DNA from: Pseudomonas spelaei
Lineage (GTDB): Bacteria; Pseudomonadota; Gammaproteobacteria; Pseudomonadales; Pseudomonadaceae
Length of the DNA stretch: 33,463 nt
Assembly: GCF_009724245.1 (NCBI RefSeq)
Contig: NZ_WNNK01000042.1
Location: 1-33,463 of the forward strand
Direction of reading: 5' to 3'
Within the stretch, counting starts at the first letter, position 1. Each line of letters begins with the position of its first letter. Below the pieces are notes generated by a model. It made no database searches. It worked only from the letters and a program-made list of their open reading frames with translations, and had not been told where the DNA came from. Position numbers and translations under genes: made by a program. Of the stretch, positions 1 through 7,714 are shown one piece after another.

Positions 1-160
1 CATTGCGGCGGCCCACGGAGCAATGCCGGAGTGAGGGCACACCGAGCCTGGGCGAGGTGCCGAGTGGTGGGGCAAGAGCCCTTTGGTTACTTTGGGGCTT
101 TTCCAAAGTGACCCGCTGTAAGAGCGGAACCCATAGCCGCCGTTACCGCAACAACGGATA
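1..160. repeat. Probable dispersed Pseudomonas intergenic repeat with stem-loop
   Basis: GC-rich intergenic sequence with no credible gene. It contains a near-perfect stem: GGTTACTTTGG (85-95) pairs with CCAAAGTGACC (103-113), one G-U pair, 7-nt loop. A smaller hairpin follows at about 141-158 (CCGTT/AACGG). From memory, closely similar sequence recurs between genes in many Pseudomonas genomes and is often mis-annotated as a short protein. It may act as a terminator for a gene to the left. The repeat assignment is recall, not a search. Confidence 0.45.
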
Positions 161-195
161 TGCCCCCAATCCCAAGGAACGGAAGAGCACAGCGG

Positions 196-1092
196 TCAAT
201 CATCAAACCCCACCTGCTCATGAATCTCATCCACCTTCAACTCCAACCGATACGCCACCGCAATAAACAACGCCTGACACAGACAAAGCGTCGCACTCAA
301 CGAGCGAAACGCAAACGAAGACCCTTCATTCACCAACAACACCGCATTCGCCCGCTTCGCCAAGGGCGAAAGGTTACTGTCGGTGATGATCAGCGTCTTG
401 GCCTGATGATGCTGGGCAATGCGCAGGCAATGCTGGGTCTCCTTGCCATACGGCGTAAAACTGATCGCAATCACCAGATCATTGGCCCGCACGCTGCGCA
501 TCTGCTCGCGGTAGCTGCCGCCCAACCCGGACACCAGGTGGATACGCTTGTTGGTGTGCTGCAGGTTATAGACCAGATAATCGGCCACGGCGAAGGAGCG
601 ACGCACGCCCACCACGTAGATGTTGTCGGCATTCACCACCAGGTCCACGGCCTTGTCGAAGGCCGCGTCATCCAGCTCCAGCCCAAGGCGTTCGATGCCC
701 GACAGGGTAGCGTTGACGCATTCACGCGCCAGGTCGCCACCGCTGGCTTTCTGCGACTTGTTGGCAATCATGCTGCGAATGCGTTGCTGGTAGTTCTGCA
801 CCGGCGTGGTCTTGTGGGTGTACGCCTCGCGAAACAGCGCCTGCATCTCACTGAAGCCACTGAAACCGAAGCGCTGGGAAAAACGCACGATGGCCGAAGG
901 GTGCACTTCGCATTCCCGGGCGATATCGCTGATGCGGTCGACCATGATCCGGTCGCTCTGCTGGCTCATGTAGCTGGCGATGCGTTTGAGCTGGCGCGGC
1001 AGGCTTTCGTATTCGTCGGTGATCAGTTGCAACAGACGCTCGGCATTGATCGGCGGGCTGGCGAGTGCGTCTTCCGGGGCGCTCTGGGACAT
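196..1092 (-). CDS. iolR: MurR/RpiR family transcriptional regulator, probable inositol-locus repressor IolR
   Basis: A 298-residue RpiR-family regulator. An N-terminal HTH domain (about residues 20-95, containing HPSAIVRFSQRFGFSGFSE) is followed by a SIS sugar-isomerase-fold domain (about 130-265) that normally senses a phosphorylated sugar. I chose the ATG at 1092 because AGAAGG lies just upstream on the minus strand; the open frame runs further upstream to 1428, but that part is low-complexity and crosses the promoter and operator region. The gene diverges from iolC across a 303-bp gap with a GGAA-N6-TTCC palindrome. In Sinorhizobium the RpiR-type IolR represses inositol genes and binds a site of this form (established knowledge, from memory). 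The role as repressor of this locus, with a phosphorylated inositol-pathway intermediate as inducer, is inferred from context. Confidence 0.9.
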   Translation of the reverse strand: MSQSAPEDALASPPINAERLLQLITDEYESLPRQLKRIASYMSQQSDRIMVDRISDIARECEVHPSAIVRFSQRFGFSGFSEMQALFREAYTHKTTPVQNYQQRIRSMIANKSQKASGGDLARECVNATLSGIERLGLELDDAAFDKAVDLVVNADNIYVVGVRRSFAVADYLVYNLQHTNKRIHLVSGLGGSYREQMRSVRANDLVIAISFTPYGKETQHCLRIAQHHQAKTLIITDSNLSPLAKRANAVLLVNEGSSFAFRSLSATLCLCQALFIAVAYRLELKVDEIHEQVGFDD

Positions 1093-1257
1093 AGGAAATC
1101 CTTCTGGCTTGTTCTTATAGGGCAATTCGTTCTGCCCCTGACAATAGGTCGATGTGCGCAAGTCTACAGGGTAGGCGTAAAAAAAAACCTTGGCTTCATG
1201 GCCTGGGCGCTGGCTGAAACGATGCACCGTGGCTGGAACAATCCTGTGCAAGCTTAA

Positions 1258-1273
1258 TGGAAAAATTATTCCA
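1258..1273. promoter_or_regulatory. Candidate IolR operator 1 (TGGAAAAATTATTCCA)
   Basis: 16-bp sequence with perfect 5-bp inverted arms TGGAA...TTCCA around a 6-bp AT spacer, that is GGAA-N6-TTCC. It lies in the iolR/iolC gap. The same architecture recurs once more in the locus, at 12783-12798 before the inositol ABC importer. This format matches the IolR site described for the RpiR-type inositol repressor of Sinorhizobium (from memory). Binding by this IolR is inferred. Confidence 0.65.
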
Positions 1274-1278
1274 CTAAA

Positions 1279-1299
1279 AATATTTATAGAATAAATATT
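1279..1299. promoter_or_regulatory. 21-bp perfect AT-rich palindrome AATATTTAT-AGA-ATAAATATT
   Basis: 9-bp perfect inverted arms (1279-1287 and 1291-1299) around a 3-bp centre, 5 bp downstream of the GGAA-N6-TTCC site. It could be a second operator, or simply the AT-rich promoter core. Its right half shares the 10-mer ATAGAATAAA with the importer promoter (12754-12763). Confidence 0.4.
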
Positions 1300-1395
1300 G
1301 ATTGGCGCCGTCGGACGTTTTAGTCTGCATCTACCAAGAGCGGTTGCCGCCTCCACGACGGCAGACGCAGGCTGATAAAAATAACAGGAGCCAGC

Positions 1396-3333
1396 ATGGG
1401 CCAGACTCGTTTTGCCAGTGGGCGTCAATTGGATCTGATTTGCCTCGGGCGCCTGGGCGTCGACCTCTATGCACAGCAGGTAGGTGCACGGTTGGAGGAC
1501 GTTTCAAGCTTCGCCAAATACCTGGGGGGTTCCTCCGCCAATATCGCCTTCGGCACTGCGCGGCTGGGGCTCAAGTCGGCCATGCTGACCCGGGTGGGGG
1601 ATGACCACATGGGCCGTTTCCTGGTGGAGTCCCTGGCCCGCGAAGGCTGTGATGTCAGCGGTATCAAGGTCGACCCGGAGCGGTTGACCGCGATGGTGTT
1701 GCTGGGCCTCAAGGACCGCGAAACCTTCCCGTTGGTGTTCTACCGCGAAAACTGCGCCGACATGGCCTTGCAGGCCACGGACATCAGTGAGGCCTTTATT
1801 GCCTCCAGCAAGGCTCTGTTGATCACCGGCACTCATTTCTCTACCGATGGTGTGTACAAGGCGAGCATTCAGGCGCTGGATTACGCCGAAAAGCACAACG
1901 TCAAGCGTGTGCTGGATATCGACTATCGCCCGGTCCTTTGGGGCCTGGCCGGCAAGGCCGACGGTGAAACCCGTTTTGTCGCCGACCAGAATGTCAGCCA
2001 GCATGTGCAGAAAATCCTTCCACGGTTCGACCTGATCGTCGGCACTGAAGAAGAATTCCACATTGCCGGTGGCAGCGAAGACTTGCTCACGGCCTTGCGC
2101 ACGGTGCGAGGCCTGACGGCGGCAACGCTGGTGGTCAAGCTCGGCCCGCAAGGCTGCACGGTGATTCACGGCGATATCCCGGTGCGTCTCGAAGACGGCG
2201 CGATCTACCCCGGCGTGCGCGTGGAAGTACTCAACGTACTGGGGGCCGGCGACGCCTTCATGTCGGGCTTCCTCAGTGGCTGGCTGGAAGACGCCAGTGA
2301 CGAGCGCTGCTGCCAACTGGCCAATGCCTGCGGCGGTCTGGTGGTGTCTCGTCATGCTTGCGCGCCGGCCATGCCGACCCGTGCCGAACTGGATTACCTG
2401 TTCAACAGCCCGGTGCCCATCACCCGGCCGGATCAAGACCCGGTGCTGCAACGCCTGCATCAGGTCAGCGTGCCGCGTAAAAGCTGGAAGCAGCTGTTTG
2501 TGTTTGCCTTCGACCATCGTGGGCAACTGGTGGAGCTGGCGCAGAAAGGTGGCCAGGACCCGGCGCGTATCAGCGCCATCAAGCAGCTGTTTATCAAGGC
2601 CGTAGAGCGGGTCGAGAGCAAACTGCAAGAGCAGGGCGTCGAGGCCGATGTGGGTCTTTTGGCCGATCAACGCTTCGGCCAGGATGCGCTCAACGCCGCC
2701 ACGGGGCGTGGCTGGTGGGTTGCCCGCCCGGTGGAAGTCCAGGGCTCGCGCCCGTTGGCCTTCGAGCATGGCCGCTCCGTCGGCAGCAACCTGGTTGCCT
2801 GGCCCCAGGAGCAGATCATCAAATGCCTGGTTCAATACCACCCCGACGACGAGCCACTGCTGCGCCTGGAACAGGAAGCGCAACTCAAGGGCTTGTACCA
2901 GGCGTCGCTGGTCAGTGGTCACGAATTACTGCTGGAAGTCGTGCCACCCAAGGATCACCCGTCCACCTACCCCGATGTGCTCTATCGAAGTCTCAAGCGC
3001 CTGTACAACCTGGGCATTTACCCGGCGTGGTGGAAGATCGAGACACAGTCGGCCGAGGATTGGAAAAAGCTCGATGAGCTGATTCAAGAGCGCGATCCGT
3101 ACTGCCGTGGCGTGGTGTTGCTGGGCTTGAATGCGTCAGCCGAATGCCTGGCGGATGGGTTCCAGCAGGCTGCCCAGAGCCAGACCTGCCGAGGGTTTGC
3201 CGTGGGTCGCACGATCTTTCAGGAGCCAAGCCGGGCGTGGATGGCGGGGGAGATTGATGACGAAACCCTGATCCAGCAAGTCCAGGGCACCTTCGAACAG
3301 TTGATCAACGCCTGGCGCAGTTCACGCAGCTGA
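1396..3333 (+). CDS. iolC: Bifunctional 5-dehydro-2-deoxygluconokinase / DUF2090 aldolase-like protein (IolC fusion)
   Basis: A 645-residue protein, about twice the length of a stand-alone IolC kinase. Residues about 12-330 form a PfkB/ribokinase-type kinase: an N-terminal glycine-rich substrate motif (GGSSANIAFGTARLG, about 39-53) and the C-terminal motif GAGDAF with the catalytic-base Asp286. Residues about 350-640 match DUF2090, the domain thought to supply 2-deoxy-5-keto-gluconate-6-phosphate aldolase activity in proteobacteria that lack a separate IolJ. The kinase makes DKGP and the fused domain would cleave it to DHAP and malonic semialdehyde, in the cytoplasm. It is the first gene of the plus-strand operon. 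Kinase assignment is firm; aldolase assignment rests on family knowledge and on the absence of any other aldolase in the locus. Confidence 0.93.
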   Translation: MGQTRFASGRQLDLICLGRLGVDLYAQQVGARLEDVSSFAKYLGGSSANIAFGTARLGLKSAMLTRVGDDHMGRFLVESLAREGCDVSGIKVDPERLTAMVLLGLKDRETFPLVFYRENCADMALQATDISEAFIASSKALLITGTHFSTDGVYKASIQALDYAEKHNVKRVLDIDYRPVLWGLAGKADGETRFVADQNVSQHVQKILPRFDLIVGTEEEFHIAGGSEDLLTALRTVRGLTAATLVVKLGPQGCTVIHGDIPVRLEDGAIYPGVRVEVLNVLGAGDAFMSGFLSGWLEDASDERCCQLANACGGLVVSRHACAPAMPTRAELDYLFNSPVPITRPDQDPVLQRLHQVSVPRKSWKQLFVFAFDHRGQLVELAQKGGQDPARISAIKQLFIKAVERVESKLQEQGVEADVGLLADQRFGQDALNAATGRGWWVARPVEVQGSRPLAFEHGRSVGSNLVAWPQEQIIKCLVQYHPDDEPLLRLEQEAQLKGLYQASLVSGHELLLEVVPPKDHPSTYPDVLYRSLKRLYNLGIYPAWWKIETQSAEDWKKLDELIQERDPYCRGVVLLGLNASAECLADGFQQAAQSQTCRGFAVGRTIFQEPSRAWMAGEIDDETLIQQVQGTFEQLINAWRSSRS

Positions 3334-3362
3334 ACGCTGGCCTGCATCTGGAATGCAATCAA

Positions 3363-3452
3363 ATGTGGGAGCTGGCTTGCCTGCGATACAGGCGACTCGG
3401 TCTGACAGCCATGCCGAGTTGATGCCATCGCGGGCAAGCCCGGCTCCCACAT
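3363..3452. repeat. REPIN-type palindromic element A
   Basis: Inverted pair: ATGTGGGAGCTGGCTTGCC on the left and a diverged complement (GGCAAGCCCGGCTCCCACAT) on the right. They enclose a short spacer that itself folds (ACTCGG...CCGAGT). It occupies the gap between iolC and iolE. This arm sequence is the REP/REPIN type abundant in fluorescens-group Pseudomonas (established knowledge). It is the most diverged of the three copies in the window. Confidence 0.85.
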
Positions 3453-3508
3453 AAAGCAGATCCCCGTGATCTCTAGTTAATTTGTAGAAAACAATAAAAG
3501 GTGCAGCC

Positions 3509-4402
3509 ATGCCCGCTATCCGTATTGGCATCAACCCGATTTCCTGGAGCAACGACGACCTGCCGGCCCTGGGCGGTGAAACGCCCTTGAGCACCGCCCT
3601 GAGCGAAGGCAAGGAGATCGGTTACGAAGGTTTCGAACTCAACGGAAAATTCCCCAAGGACGCCAAGGGCGTTGGCGATGTGTTGCGCCCTTATGACCTG
3701 GCACTGGTCTCCGGCTGGTACTCCAGCCGTCTGGCCCGGCGCTCGGTAGCGGAGGAAATCGAGGCCATCGCTAGCCACGTCGAACTGCTGCGGGAAAACG
3801 GCGCCACGGTGCTGGTCTACGGCGAAGTCGCCGACTCGATCCAGGGTTCCCCCATTCGCTTGGTTGAGCGCCCGCGCTTTCACAGCGAACACGCCTGGCA
3901 GGACTATGCCGACAAGCTCACTGAACTGGCGCGTTTCACCCTGTCCCAGGGTGTGCGCCTGGCTTACCACCACCATATGGGCGCCTATGTCGAATCCCCG
4001 GAAGACATCGACAAACTCATGAGCCTCACCGGCCCCGAAGTCGGCCTGCTGTTCGATTCGGGCCACTGCTACATGGGCGGTGGTGAACCCATCGAGGTGC
4101 TGCGCAAGCACATCGACCGCATCTGCCACGTACATTTCAAGGACGTGCGCAAACCGGTGGTGCAATTGGCCCGCAACAACCTGTGGAGCTTCCCCGACTG
4201 CATCATCAACGGCACGTTTACCGTGCCCGGTGACGGTGATATCGACTTCGCTGCGCTGCTCGACGTGCTGCTGGCCGCCAATTATCACGGCTGGCTGGTG
4301 GTGGAAGCCGAACAGGATCCTGCCGTGGCCCCCAGCTATATCTACGCGAAAAAGGGTTACGACACGCTGCGGGCACTGCTGAATGAGAGGACGGGACAAT
4401 GA
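3509..4402 (+). CDS. iolE: Myo-inosose-2 dehydratase IolE
   Basis: A 297-residue TIM-barrel protein of the xylose-isomerase-like / AP endonuclease 2 superfamily. The N-terminus (IGINPISWSNDDLPALGG) is typical of IolE. It dehydrates 2-keto-myo-inositol to 3D-(3,5/4)-trihydroxycyclohexane-1,2-dione, using a divalent metal. Candidate metal-site regions are YHHHMGAYVE and LLFDSGHCYMGG, followed by HVHFKDVR. An AAAGGTG ribosome site precedes the ATG. Its stop overlaps the iolB start by 4 nt (ATGA), so the two are translationally coupled. Length is normal for the family. Confidence 0.95.
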   Translation: MPAIRIGINPISWSNDDLPALGGETPLSTALSEGKEIGYEGFELNGKFPKDAKGVGDVLRPYDLALVSGWYSSRLARRSVAEEIEAIASHVELLRENGATVLVYGEVADSIQGSPIRLVERPRFHSEHAWQDYADKLTELARFTLSQGVRLAYHHHMGAYVESPEDIDKLMSLTGPEVGLLFDSGHCYMGGGEPIEVLRKHIDRICHVHFKDVRKPVVQLARNNLWSFPDCIINGTFTVPGDGDIDFAALLDVLLAANYHGWLVVEAEQDPAVAPSYIYAKKGYDTLRALLNERTGQ

Positions 4403-5193
4403 GTCTGTTGGTCAAAAGCAGCAAACGCGGGCAGACCATGGTGGCGCTGGAGGAAGGGCGCCTGGAGTACGTGGGGTTTGCCGCCTACCGTCTGAGCCTG
4501 GGGGAAACCCTGCCGGTCAGCGCCGGCGATAAAGAGCTGTGCCTGGTGCTGCTCAGCGGTCGCGTCACGATTACAGGCGAGGGTTTCAACTGGGAAAACC
4601 TCGGTGATCGTCAATCGGTCTTCGAAGACAAATCGCCGTTCGCCGCCTACCTGCCACCGGGCACCCATGCTCAGGTGGTGGCCTTGAGCGACGTACAAAT
4701 CGCGGTCTGCGCCGCCCCCGGTTCGGCCGCCGCCGGTCTCGCCCCACGGCTGATTCGTCCCGAACAGTGCAAGCGCAGCGTGCGTGGCAAGGGCGCCAAC
4801 ACCCGCTACGTGTGCGACATCCTGCCTGACAGCGAGCCTGCCCATTCGCTGCTGGTGGTGGAAGTACGCACACCGTCCGGCCATTCGTCGAGTTACCCGC
4901 CCCACAAGCACGACACCGACGACTTGCCGCACCAGAGCTTTCTCGAAGAAACCTATTACCACCAGATCAACCCGCCTCAGGGCTTCGTGTTCCAACGGGT
5001 CTACACCGATGACCGCAGCATCGACCAGGCCATGGCCGTGGAGAACAGCGACCTGGTCGTGGTGCCCAAGGGTTATCACCCGGTCAGCGTGCCCTACGGC
5101 TACGAGTCGTACTACCTGAACGTGATGGCCGGCCCCAAGCGCGCCTGGCACTTCCATAACGACCCGCAGCACAGTTGGCTGCTGGACCTTTAA
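4399..5193 (+). CDS. iolB: 5-deoxy-glucuronate isomerase IolB
   Basis: A 264-residue bicupin, normal length for IolB. It isomerises 5-deoxy-D-glucuronate, the IolD product, to 2-deoxy-5-keto-D-gluconate. The second cupin carries the metal-binding pattern YPPHKHDTDD followed by an acidic EETYYH stretch (about residues 165-195) and a late histidine motif (AWHFHNDPQH) near the C-terminus. It starts within the iolE stop codon (ATGA overlap) and is followed after 20 nt by iolA. Confidence 0.95.
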   Translation: MSLLVKSSKRGQTMVALEEGRLEYVGFAAYRLSLGETLPVSAGDKELCLVLLSGRVTITGEGFNWENLGDRQSVFEDKSPFAAYLPPGTHAQVVALSDVQIAVCAAPGSAAAGLAPRLIRPEQCKRSVRGKGANTRYVCDILPDSEPAHSLLVVEVRTPSGHSSSYPPHKHDTDDLPHQSFLEETYYHQINPPQGFVFQRVYTDDRSIDQAMAVENSDLVVVPKGYHPVSVPYGYESYYLNVMAGPKRAWHFHNDPQHSWLLDL

Positions 5194-5213
5194 CGACTTC
5201 GACGGAGAACACC

Positions 5214-6716
5214 ATGAGCAACGCCCAGGTAATCGGCCATTACATCAACGGCCAGGTGCAGGACAGCGGTAGCGAGCGCTTCAGCAATGTGTTCAACCCG
5301 GCCACCGGTGAGGTGCAGGCGCGGGTCGGCCTGGCCAGCCAGAAGACCGTCGATGAAGCCGTGGCGTCGGCCTTGAAGGCCTTCCCGGCGTGGTCCGAGC
5401 AATCGTCCCTGCGTCGCTCGCGGGTGCTGTTCAAATTCAAGGAGCTGCTGGACCAGCACCATGACGAGCTGGCCGAAATCATCAGCCGCGAACACGGCAA
5501 GGTGTTCTCCGATGCCAAGGGCGAAGTCACCCGCGGTATCGAGATCGTCGAATACGCCTGCGGTGCCCCCAACCTGTTGAAAACCGATTTCAGCGACAAC
5601 ATCGGTGGCGGTATCGACAACTGGAACCTGCGCCAGCCACTGGGCGTATGCGCCGGGATCACCCCGTTCAATTTCCCGGTGATGGTGCCGTTGTGGATGA
5701 TCCCGCTGGCCCTGGCCACCGGCAACTGCTTCATCCTCAAGCCGTCCGAGCGTGATCCGTCCGCCAGTTTGCTGATGGCCCGTCTGTTGACCCAGGCCGG
5801 GTTGCCGGATGGCGTGTTCAACGTGGTCCAGGGCGACAAGAGCGCCGTGGACGGGCTGTTGCAGCACCCGGACATCGAAGCGATTTCGTTTGTCGGCTCC
5901 ACGCCAATTGCCGAATACATCCACCAGCAGGCCACCCAGCGCGGCAAGCGCGTGCAGGCGTTGGGCGGGGCCAAGAACCATATGATCGTAATGCCTGACG
6001 CCGACCTGGATCAGGCAGCGGACGCTTTGATCGGCGCGGCTTACGGCTCGGCCGGCGAGCGCTGCATGGCGATCTCGATTGCCGTGGTGGTGGGCGATGT
6101 CGGTGACAAACTGATCGATAAGTTGCTGCCACGCATCGACCAATTGAAGGTCGGCAACGGCATGCAGAAGGACAGCGAAATGGGGCCGTTGGTCACCGCT
6201 GAGCACAAGGCCAAGGTTGAAGGGTTTATCGACCAGGGCGTGGCCCAGGGCGCGAAGCTGATTGTCGACGGGCGTGGCTTCAAGGTGCCAGGTGCCGAAG
6301 GTGGGTTCTTCGTCGGTGCGACTTTGTTCGATAACGTCACGACCGAGATGAGCATCTACCAGCAAGAGATTTTCGGCCCGGTGCTGGGCATTGTGCGGGT
6401 GGCGGATTTCGCCAGCGCGGTGGCCTTGATCAACGCCCATGAGTTCGGCAACGGCGTGTCCTGCTTCACCAGTGATGGCGGCATTGCCCGCGCCTTTGCC
6501 CGCACCATCAAGGTCGGTATGGTCGGCATCAACGTACCCATCCCGGTGCCAATGGCCTGGCATTCGTTTGGTGGCTGGAAGCGCTCGTTGTTTGGCGACC
6601 ACCACGCCTATGGCGAAGAAGGTATTCGTTTCTACAGCCGCTACAAAAGCGTCATGCAACGCTGGCCCGACAGTATCGCCAAGGGCCCTGAATTCAGCAT
6701 GCCAACCGCCAAGTAA
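5214..6716 (+). CDS. iolA: CoA-acylating (methyl)malonate-semialdehyde dehydrogenase IolA/MmsA
   Basis: A 500-residue aldehyde dehydrogenase. It converts malonic semialdehyde to acetyl-CoA and CO2 with NAD and CoA, the last step of inositol breakdown; methylmalonate semialdehyde is the alternative substrate of the family. The nucleophile is Cys284 in GERCMAIS. Other family signatures are the cofactor region ITPFNFPVMVPLWM and the GSTPIAEYI motif. I placed the start at 5214 rather than further upstream because GGAG lies 6 nt before this ATG, and the upstream extension would overlap the iolB end. Pseudomonas usually has a second mmsA paralogue in the valine pathway; the location here argues for the inositol role. 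Confidence 0.95.
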   Translation: MSNAQVIGHYINGQVQDSGSERFSNVFNPATGEVQARVGLASQKTVDEAVASALKAFPAWSEQSSLRRSRVLFKFKELLDQHHDELAEIISREHGKVFSDAKGEVTRGIEIVEYACGAPNLLKTDFSDNIGGGIDNWNLRQPLGVCAGITPFNFPVMVPLWMIPLALATGNCFILKPSERDPSASLLMARLLTQAGLPDGVFNVVQGDKSAVDGLLQHPDIEAISFVGSTPIAEYIHQQATQRGKRVQALGGAKNHMIVMPDADLDQAADALIGAAYGSAGERCMAISIAVVVGDVGDKLIDKLLPRIDQLKVGNGMQKDSEMGPLVTAEHKAKVEGFIDQGVAQGAKLIVDGRGFKVPGAEGGFFVGATLFDNVTTEMSIYQQEIFGPVLGIVRVADFASAVALINAHEFGNGVSCFTSDGGIARAFARTIKVGMVGINVPIPVPMAWHSFGGWKRSLFGDHHAYGEEGIRFYSRYKSVMQRWPDSIAKGPEFSMPTAK

Positions 6717-6743
6717 TGTTTTCGAGTGTGGAGCACAACAATA

Positions 6744-7565
6744 ATGAAGTCGCCTCTACGTTTTGCCCTGAACCGCATGGTTGCTCCAGGCCTGTCCCTG
6801 CCGGACTTTATCGAGTTGGCGGTGACCTTGAAATGCGACGCCATCGAGATCCGCAATGATCTCAAGGGCATCGAGATTGAAGACGGTACGCCGGCCAGTC
6901 GCGTGCGCGAGTTATGCGCCGTGCAGGGCATCAAGGTGCTGTCGATCAATGCGCTGTACCCGTTCGATGTGTGGAATGACGAACGCCGCGCCCAGGCCGT
7001 GAAGTTGGCGACCTATGCCCGTGAGTGCGGCGCCCAGGGGCTGGTGATGTGCCCGTTGAACGACCGTGCCGACCCGCGTAACGAAGCCCAGCGCGCCGCC
7101 GGGTTGCGTACTGCGTTGACCGAGTTGGCGCCGATTCTGCGTGAATACGGGATTGTTGGTTTTATCGAACCCCTGGGCTTCGAAGAGTGCTCGCTGCGCC
7201 GCAAGCGCACGGCGGTGGACGCGATCAAGTCCATCGGCGGCCTGGACGTGTTCCGTCTGGTGCATGACACCTTTCACCACCATCTGGCCAGCGAACACGA
7301 GTTCTTCCCCGAGCTGACCGGGCTGGTGCATATCTCCGGTGTGGAAGACGCACAAGCGCCGCTGGCAAGCATTCGTGACGGCCATCGGGTGCTGGTGGGC
7401 GAGGGCGATATCCTCGGCAATGCCGCGCAGATCGACACCTTGCTCAGCACCGGCTACAGCGGCTATTTGTCATTTGAACCCTTTGCCGAAAGCGTGCATG
7501 GTCTGGCGGATATCAAGCAGGCGCTGGGGGCGAGCATGGCCCACCTACAAACATCGCTGGGATAA
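6744..7565 (+). CDS. iolI: TIM-barrel sugar isomerase, probable inosose isomerase IolI
   Basis: A 273-residue xylose-isomerase-like TIM barrel. The opening FALNRMVAPGLSLPDFIELA and the glutamate/histidine motifs (FIEPLGFEECS, HDTFHHHL, HISGVED, SFEPFAESVH) fit the IolI family. IolI interconverts 2-keto-myo-inositol and 1-keto-D-chiro-inositol, extending the pathway to D-chiro-inositol. The start at 6744 follows TGGAG by about 10 nt and lies 27 nt after iolA. Fold is certain; the exact reaction is by family and context. Confidence 0.85.
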   Translation: MKSPLRFALNRMVAPGLSLPDFIELAVTLKCDAIEIRNDLKGIEIEDGTPASRVRELCAVQGIKVLSINALYPFDVWNDERRAQAVKLATYARECGAQGLVMCPLNDRADPRNEAQRAAGLRTALTELAPILREYGIVGFIEPLGFEECSLRRKRTAVDAIKSIGGLDVFRLVHDTFHHHLASEHEFFPELTGLVHISGVEDAQAPLASIRDGHRVLVGEGDILGNAAQIDTLLSTGYSGYLSFEPFAESVHGLADIKQALGASMAHLQTSLG

Positions 7566-7569
7566 CGCC

Positions 7570-7673
7570 GATCAAAATGTGGGAGCTGGCTTGCCTGCGA
7601 TGGCGGTGGCAAGTCAGCATTGATGTCGCCTGATACACCGCTATCGCAGGCAAGCCAGCTCCCACATTTGATC
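7570..7673. repeat. REPIN-type palindromic element B
   Basis: Nearly perfect long inverted repeat of about 31 bp per arm: the left arm begins GATCAAAATGTGGGAGCTGG and the right arm is its complement with one A missing. It lies 4 nt after the iolI stop and fills the gap before iolD. The right half (TGTCGCCTGATACACCGCTA and the arm that follows) is essentially identical to element C. Confidence 0.9.
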
Positions 7674-7714
7674 TTGGTTGATCTACAGATTTGCATTCAC
7701 ACAAGGTGTAAGCA

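Larger units (their letters stand above)
1093..1395. promoter_or_regulatory. Divergent iolR/iolC promoter region
   Basis: A 303-bp gene-free gap between divergent iolR and iolC. Its centre (about 1250-1302) is strongly AT-rich against a GC-rich background. It holds the GGAA-N6-TTCC palindrome and a second 21-bp AT-rich palindrome, both described separately. The iolC ribosome site AGGAG is at 1386-1390, 5 nt from the ATG. I could not choose convincing -35/-10 hexamers; TTGATT (1297-1302) with TAGTCT 17 nt downstream is a weak option for the plus strand. Confidence 0.7.

Noticed and set aside
3..266. 87-codon plus-strand frame at the left edge
   Set aside because: It lies over a probable dispersed repeat, begins at the window edge, has no ribosome site and has an Arg/Pro/Ser-rich composition; its end overlaps the iolR gene.
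160..1257. 365-codon plus-strand frame opposite iolR
   Set aside because: Complementary-frame shadow of iolR: low-complexity Arg/His/Gln/Val content, no recognisable domain.
1093..1428. N-terminal extension of iolR up to 1428
   Set aside because: Would overlap the iolC start and cover both palindromes; the SD-supported ATG at 1092 gives normal RpiR length.
1504..2922. 472-codon minus-strand frame within iolC
   Set aside because: Antisense shadow rich in His/Gln/Arg/Ala; iolC is unambiguous.
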